Source of the DNA: a virus
Virus record (IMG/VR): IMGVR_UViG_3300032607_000731
Coordinates: 1-36,587 of that record
Direction: 5' to 3' (one strand)
Length of the DNA stretch: 36,587 nucleotides
Under the pieces are notes generated by a model. It made no database searches. It was given only the letters and a program-made list of their open reading frames with translations, and was not told where the DNA came from. The position numbers and the translations under genes were made by a program. Positions 34,901 to 36,587 of this stretch are shown here, in pieces. Each line of letters opens with the position of its first letter. The stretch's first letter is position 1.

Positions 34901-36587
34901 CGGCCCGGCCGGTCGAACTTGAAGGCCCGTCCAAACTCAAGGAAACCTGGGATGGCTTCACCGCGTCGCACCGAAAGCTGTCCAGCCTGATCCGCCAGAT
35001 GGACGGCGGCAACGACTCTGGCCCGGTGTACCAGTACCTGGGCCGCACGATGAACGAGCGCGGCACCATGGAAGACGTGGCGGTCGAGCAGGCCACGGTG
35101 GCGCTTGATGCGCTCTATGCGCCGATGCTCAAGCTGCGCGGCGGCGTGTCCGGCTGGCGCTCCAAGGTGTTCATCCCGGCCATCAATGCCAGCTTGACGC
35201 GCGGCGGGCGCCTGGCCATCGCGCTGAACTGGGGCAACGAGGCCAACCGCCAGCGCGTGCTTGATGGCGACAAGTGGAGTGAGGCGCAGGTGAAAGCCGT
35301 CATCGCCACGCTCAGCCCGGCAGAACTGGCGTTTGTCAATGGCATTCACGAGTACCTCGATTCCTTCTGGCCCGACATCGCCGCCAAGGAGCAGCGCTTG
35401 AGCGGCAGCGTCCCGGAAAAGGTCGAGGCATTGCCCTGGACCGCGACCGCCTCCGATGGCTCGACGGTCCCGATGCGCGGGGGGTATTACCCGATCAAGT
35501 ACGACACCGACCGCTCGGACCGTGCCAGCCAGCAGGAAGCGGCACAAGAGGCCAAGGAAATGATGCAGGGCGTCACCACGCGCGCCACCACGCGCCGGGG
35601 CCATACCAAGGAGCGGGTACAGGAAGTCAAGCGCGCCATCCGCAAGGACTTGAACGTCATCACCCAGCACGTCGCGCAGGTCACACATGACCTGGCCTGG
35701 CATGAGTGGCTGATCGACACCAACAAGCTCTTGTCAGACGAGGGTATCGTGGACGCCATCCGCGACCACTACGGCCCCAAGGTGCTCAAGACGATGCGCG
35801 ACGGCGTGATGGGCATCGCCGGCGGCGACATTGCCGCGCAGACCGACATCGACAAGATCATGCTCGGGCTGCGCTCGAACGTCACCCGGGCCACCATGGG
35901 CGCCAGCTTGACCACGGCCTTCCTGCAGCCGTTCGGCCTGACGCAGTCGATGTACCGCATCGGCACTAAACACGTGCTGCGCGGCGCGGCGCGCTGGGCA
36001 GGCGATGCGCTGAAAATGGAAAACACCGTCGCCTTCATCGGCGAGAAGTCCGACTTCATGCGCCTGCGCAGCAAGACCTTCAACAAAGAATTGCGCGAGA
36101 TTCGCGGCTCGGTCAGCGGCGGCAAGAGCAAAACCATGCAGGCTATTGATTCGGGCTTGTTTGCGGTCATGCAGAAAATGCAGATGGTCGCCGACGTGCC
36201 GACCTGGCTGGGACAGTACGAAAAATCCCTGTCTGCCGGGCTGGACGAGGACGCAGCCATCGCCATGGCCGACCGTGCGGTAACCGAGTCGCAAGGCGGC
36301 GGCCACACCAAAGACCTGGCCGAGGTGCAGCGCAAGCACCCGATGCTGACGCAGTTCTACAGTTATTTCAGTGTCACGCTGAACCTGACGGCCGAAGCGA
36401 CGGCGGCCACCGACTTCAAGAACCCGCGTGCGGTGGCCGGCTGGCTGGGCGACATGAGTCTGCTGGTCTTGATTCCGGCGCTCCTGCCTTCGCTCTTGAT
36501 GTACGCGCTCAAGGGTGGCGGTGGTGGCGATGAGCCTGCAGACTGGGTCAAGCGCCTGGGCCAGTGGCAATTGGGCTACCTGATGGG
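28906..36587 (+). CDS. Giant polyvalent virion protein (at least 2560 aa), 3' end outside the window
   Basis: The frame stays open from ATG 28906 to the last base, so the product exceeds 2560 residues. It is probably packaged and ejected with the DNA, like DarB- and MuF-type polyvalent proteins. Residues 1-600 are helical structural sequence (start MTNPFALSEIASSATPVADA). Residues about 645-745 resemble a PBECR (barnase/EndoU/colicin E5-RelE-like) nuclease: H660 and H665 in RHIWKNH, TKADIARIPEVFNAPDKV, then STLYFEEVRTGKKELAALSL. A conserved region follows (LVVTHNLTADNLMHAKKMGG, PLTGFGEITLIG). Zinc metallopeptidase motif HEGGH is at 1292-1296. The far C-terminal part includes GGYYPIKYDTDRSD and a hydrophobic segment SLLVLIPALLPSLLMYALK near 2525. 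Domain names rest on pattern recall. Confidence 0.9.
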   Translation, partial: MTNPFALSEIASSATPVADAANPFAMPNIEAGQRTALRASVMGAMDGNPDSAAKALKLSRQTGLPYGVVGANLDAVERDYTLSAYDRMIQGAPKTAQFLSVPQNAALAHDDSGVLKAVEQGFGSLLKWAMGNGDNQGFIGSAKAAPYVMAGAYTGVKRAAVDLVEPFARAAVGPDNLFARSSALYGEQSADFAAQAKRVNPPSDGIVAGGLDSGGNSLMQNAKYLPLALLGPAGAGVALAGMAGETFGMSYNKAADKGIPLGTRVLYAAADGVIEWGTEKGPLGALVHGVKMGAPFMQTVLKNAWQENKGEQVATLLQDLNEWGVLNPDKPFSDYVKERPAAAAQTLIATLVGAGGNVAIAETMQGATDLVTGRQRKAEYQAQRAEQSAQVLESLQTTMQASKLLERDPDTLRSYMQSLADEGVPQVFIDSAALRESGIDLQALAQMVPSIASQLDQVQTGGDLVIPTGELLTNTVGTEFAQSLIEHARTEENGMSRAEAKVYMQEQGNAINAEIERVMAEKDNDAEFKAGRDTVQAQLLTQLNEVQRFTGKVNEQYATLAANFYAVMAARTGMSVTQFADTYKLGISGQSGTGSGMYDQADRVHPELLDLVTKSLDSEAHVQGKVSVGAVRPSLVALVKSAGLDISGFTHAVDTSAIRHIWKNHSDEKTETARGNVAVTKADIARIPEVFNAPDKVVLGLKNKIGREMIGYLKQMPDGSTLYFEEVRTGKKELAALSLRKYPATTPVTSIEEDLRHIRSKPTSQGTVSILDVPKEGNTLEQSAANDLVVTHNLTADNLMHAKKMGGIAVPSLAITKKDTPLTGFGEITLIGNKELADPKGYAGTKVFGADIYSPRYPSVERQLNPKAVAALVKGLNGVKAKVGRLELDSQELERNGERELGRNVVVMAKFLEDHSIAPTVVSAETLNPARVARLKAFGLGEFMDATDIYTLLDSQKFIDAAMAEQIDAMEQAGVDARGRLAKMRTDEPTRRNFARDTAYALVADAKQRANPTPDKYKTFAAIEAQIKDAGLQEAFDASVNDMLQGITQSERIGQGFTNSGNRKYIPHTLENVVNLLKKELRGGENFNYGVGSLRAKFTPQYKTIDQIRKAKDKLVSAEQFEAIKKEIDAEFSALQAVTAEEGLRGVSSETLVAILEDAPKMGLDRAAKEYSVVLSDEAKAQAVAFLNKLRELPTAYFEAKVLRSVSPSEFQGAVVPEGTSADALKYLKDSGITDIRTYTKGDEAGRAARIGEFQHLFFQQSRGQIAFGDDITKQASIISMLKGADLSTFIHEGGHFFLEVQSDLAARIAARIAQGETVSEGEQSILDDMNRTLDWMGVKGTPETTALLEWITMPLEQKRSFHETWARGFEAYAFEGQAPSLELTRMFQTFRAWLVNVYRALTNADIAGTLKVELTGEVRGVMDRMLATSNQIAEAEAARSMGPLFATPEQAGMTMDEFKAYHDAGMQATMDATDALQSRSLKDLQWAQNAKSRALKAMQKKHDALRREIEMAVRAEVMSEDVYRAWTFLTARGGDRVTGNKPMGRATTLNPEVDNLFEAVAKLGGLNRADVLASWGIDAKEKMESGLFGVPVVRKDGGLSIEAMAERLAEEGYLLPGRADQTDTEQFEALFEDQRRGTDRYSMHHDMQAAYGDAPVVAPELPQMGAGKLRTQDLRDMYGTKDDAVWRKLSALRMTSDETGLSPDEVAQIFHMDSGDELVQRLATAENPKSVIEGMTDQRMLEQYGDLATPDGIERAADMAVHNEARARFVATELKALQQAMSAREKLPGRKNTVDVLAKAAKEYAGAIIARLKVRDIRPGQYAAAEVRAARAAAKATGDLAKQAEHKRNQLINLEATKAAYAAQEEVKALQKYFRKFDKTVNGVDAGALDQIAQLLERFDFRAVSLKKLDKRKSLAAWVAEQEAAGNPPDIPQALLDAAGLTSFKDMTVEELRGLGETIKQIEHLGRLKNKLLLARDKRAFDAIAAEMAASIIANGGTARPVELEGPSKLKETWDGFTASHRKLSSLIRQMDGGNDSGPVYQYLGRTMNERGTMEDVAVEQATVALDALYAPMLKLRGGVSGWRSKVFIPAINASLTRGGRLAIALNWGNEANRQRVLDGDKWSEAQVKAVIATLSPAELAFVNGIHEYLDSFWPDIAAKEQRLSGSVPEKVEALPWTATASDGSTVPMRGGYYPIKYDTDRSDRASQQEAAQEAKEMMQGVTTRATTRRGHTKERVQEVKRAIRKDLNVITQHVAQVTHDLAWHEWLIDTNKLLSDEGIVDAIRDHYGPKVLKTMRDGVMGIAGGDIAAQTDIDKIMLGLRSNVTRATMGASLTTAFLQPFGLTQSMYRIGTKHVLRGAARWAGDALKMENTVAFIGEKSDFMRLRSKTFNKELREIRGSVSGGKSKTMQAIDSGLFAVMQKMQMVADVPTWLGQYEKSLSAGLDEDAAIAMADRAVTESQGGGHTKDLAEVQRKHPMLTQFYSYFSVTLNLTAEATAATDFKNPRAVAGWLGDMSLLVLIPALLPSLLMYALKGGGGGDEPADWVKRLGQWQLGYLM

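Noticed and set aside
28906-36587. A diversity-generating retroelement as in BPP-1
   Set aside because: No reverse transcriptase, template repeat or variable repeat is visible in the window; it could only lie further right.
1-36587. CRISPR array or transposase genes
   Set aside because: No regularly spaced direct repeats of CRISPR size and no transposase-like frame or IS-type inverted ends were seen.

Overview
The window is the left end and most of a temperate podovirus (T7-like virion plan, closest by gene content to the Bordetella BPP-1 / Burkholderia BcepC6B type) integrated in a bacterial chromosome. The host is probably a betaproteobacterium of the Burkholderiales, perhaps a Comamonadaceae-type bacterium. 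That rests on the high-GC coding sequence, the phage relatives and the stem-loop style downstream of the tRNA, so it is inference. Base 1 lies inside a host tRNA-His gene (anticodon GTG). An integrase gene begins less than 100 bases after its CCA end and points at it, so tRNA-His is the likely attachment site. The right prophage end is outside the window, and the last gene runs off the edge.

Layout. (1) 152-8978, leftward: one tightly packed early operon carrying, in transcription order, small genes, a RecB-like nuclease (DUF2800), a DUF2815 ssDNA-binding protein, a family A DNA polymerase, a NrdR-like zinc ribbon, a VRR-NUC nuclease, a SNF2 helicase, a DUF4224 protein and the integrase. Most genes overlap by 1-8 bases. 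(2) 8979-11430, control and immunity: a predicted leftward promoter with two operators, two tandem terminators, a BrnT/BrnA-like toxin-antitoxin pair, two small membrane proteins, a LexA/CI-type S24 repressor and three more operators of the same sequence in front of a Cro-like gene. (3) 11431-15077, rightward early: Cro-like regulator, small proteins, a PrimPol-helicase fusion, a repeat-rich gap and small DNA-binding-type proteins. (4) 15090-36587, rightward late: small and large terminase, portal, scaffold, major capsid, cement protein, gp11-like and gp12-like tail proteins, gp13-like and gp14-like internal virion proteins, an internal virion lytic transglycosylase and an open-ended protein of at least 2560 residues. 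No lysis genes, tail fibre or reverse transcriptase are seen; if present they must lie to the right.

How the parts work together. The S24 repressor probably holds both the cro-side promoter and the leftward promoter 2.3 kb away through a shared palindrome, TTTAGC-N3-GCTAAA. On induction the left operon supplies polymerase, ssDNA binding, nuclease and helicase activities plus the integrase, and the right operon supplies primase-helicase and then the virion.

Most unusual observations: four exact copies of the 12-mer CGGTGCACGTAA, each a short way upstream of a late gene; an acidic peptide D-F-(D/E)-D-(V/I)-(S/T) shared by three replication proteins; a giant polyvalent virion protein containing a PBECR-like nuclease domain in a patch of lower GC, plus an HEGGH metallopeptidase motif; a repressor gene whose start codon touches its own operator; and a pair of mutually exclusive hairpins at the large terminase start.
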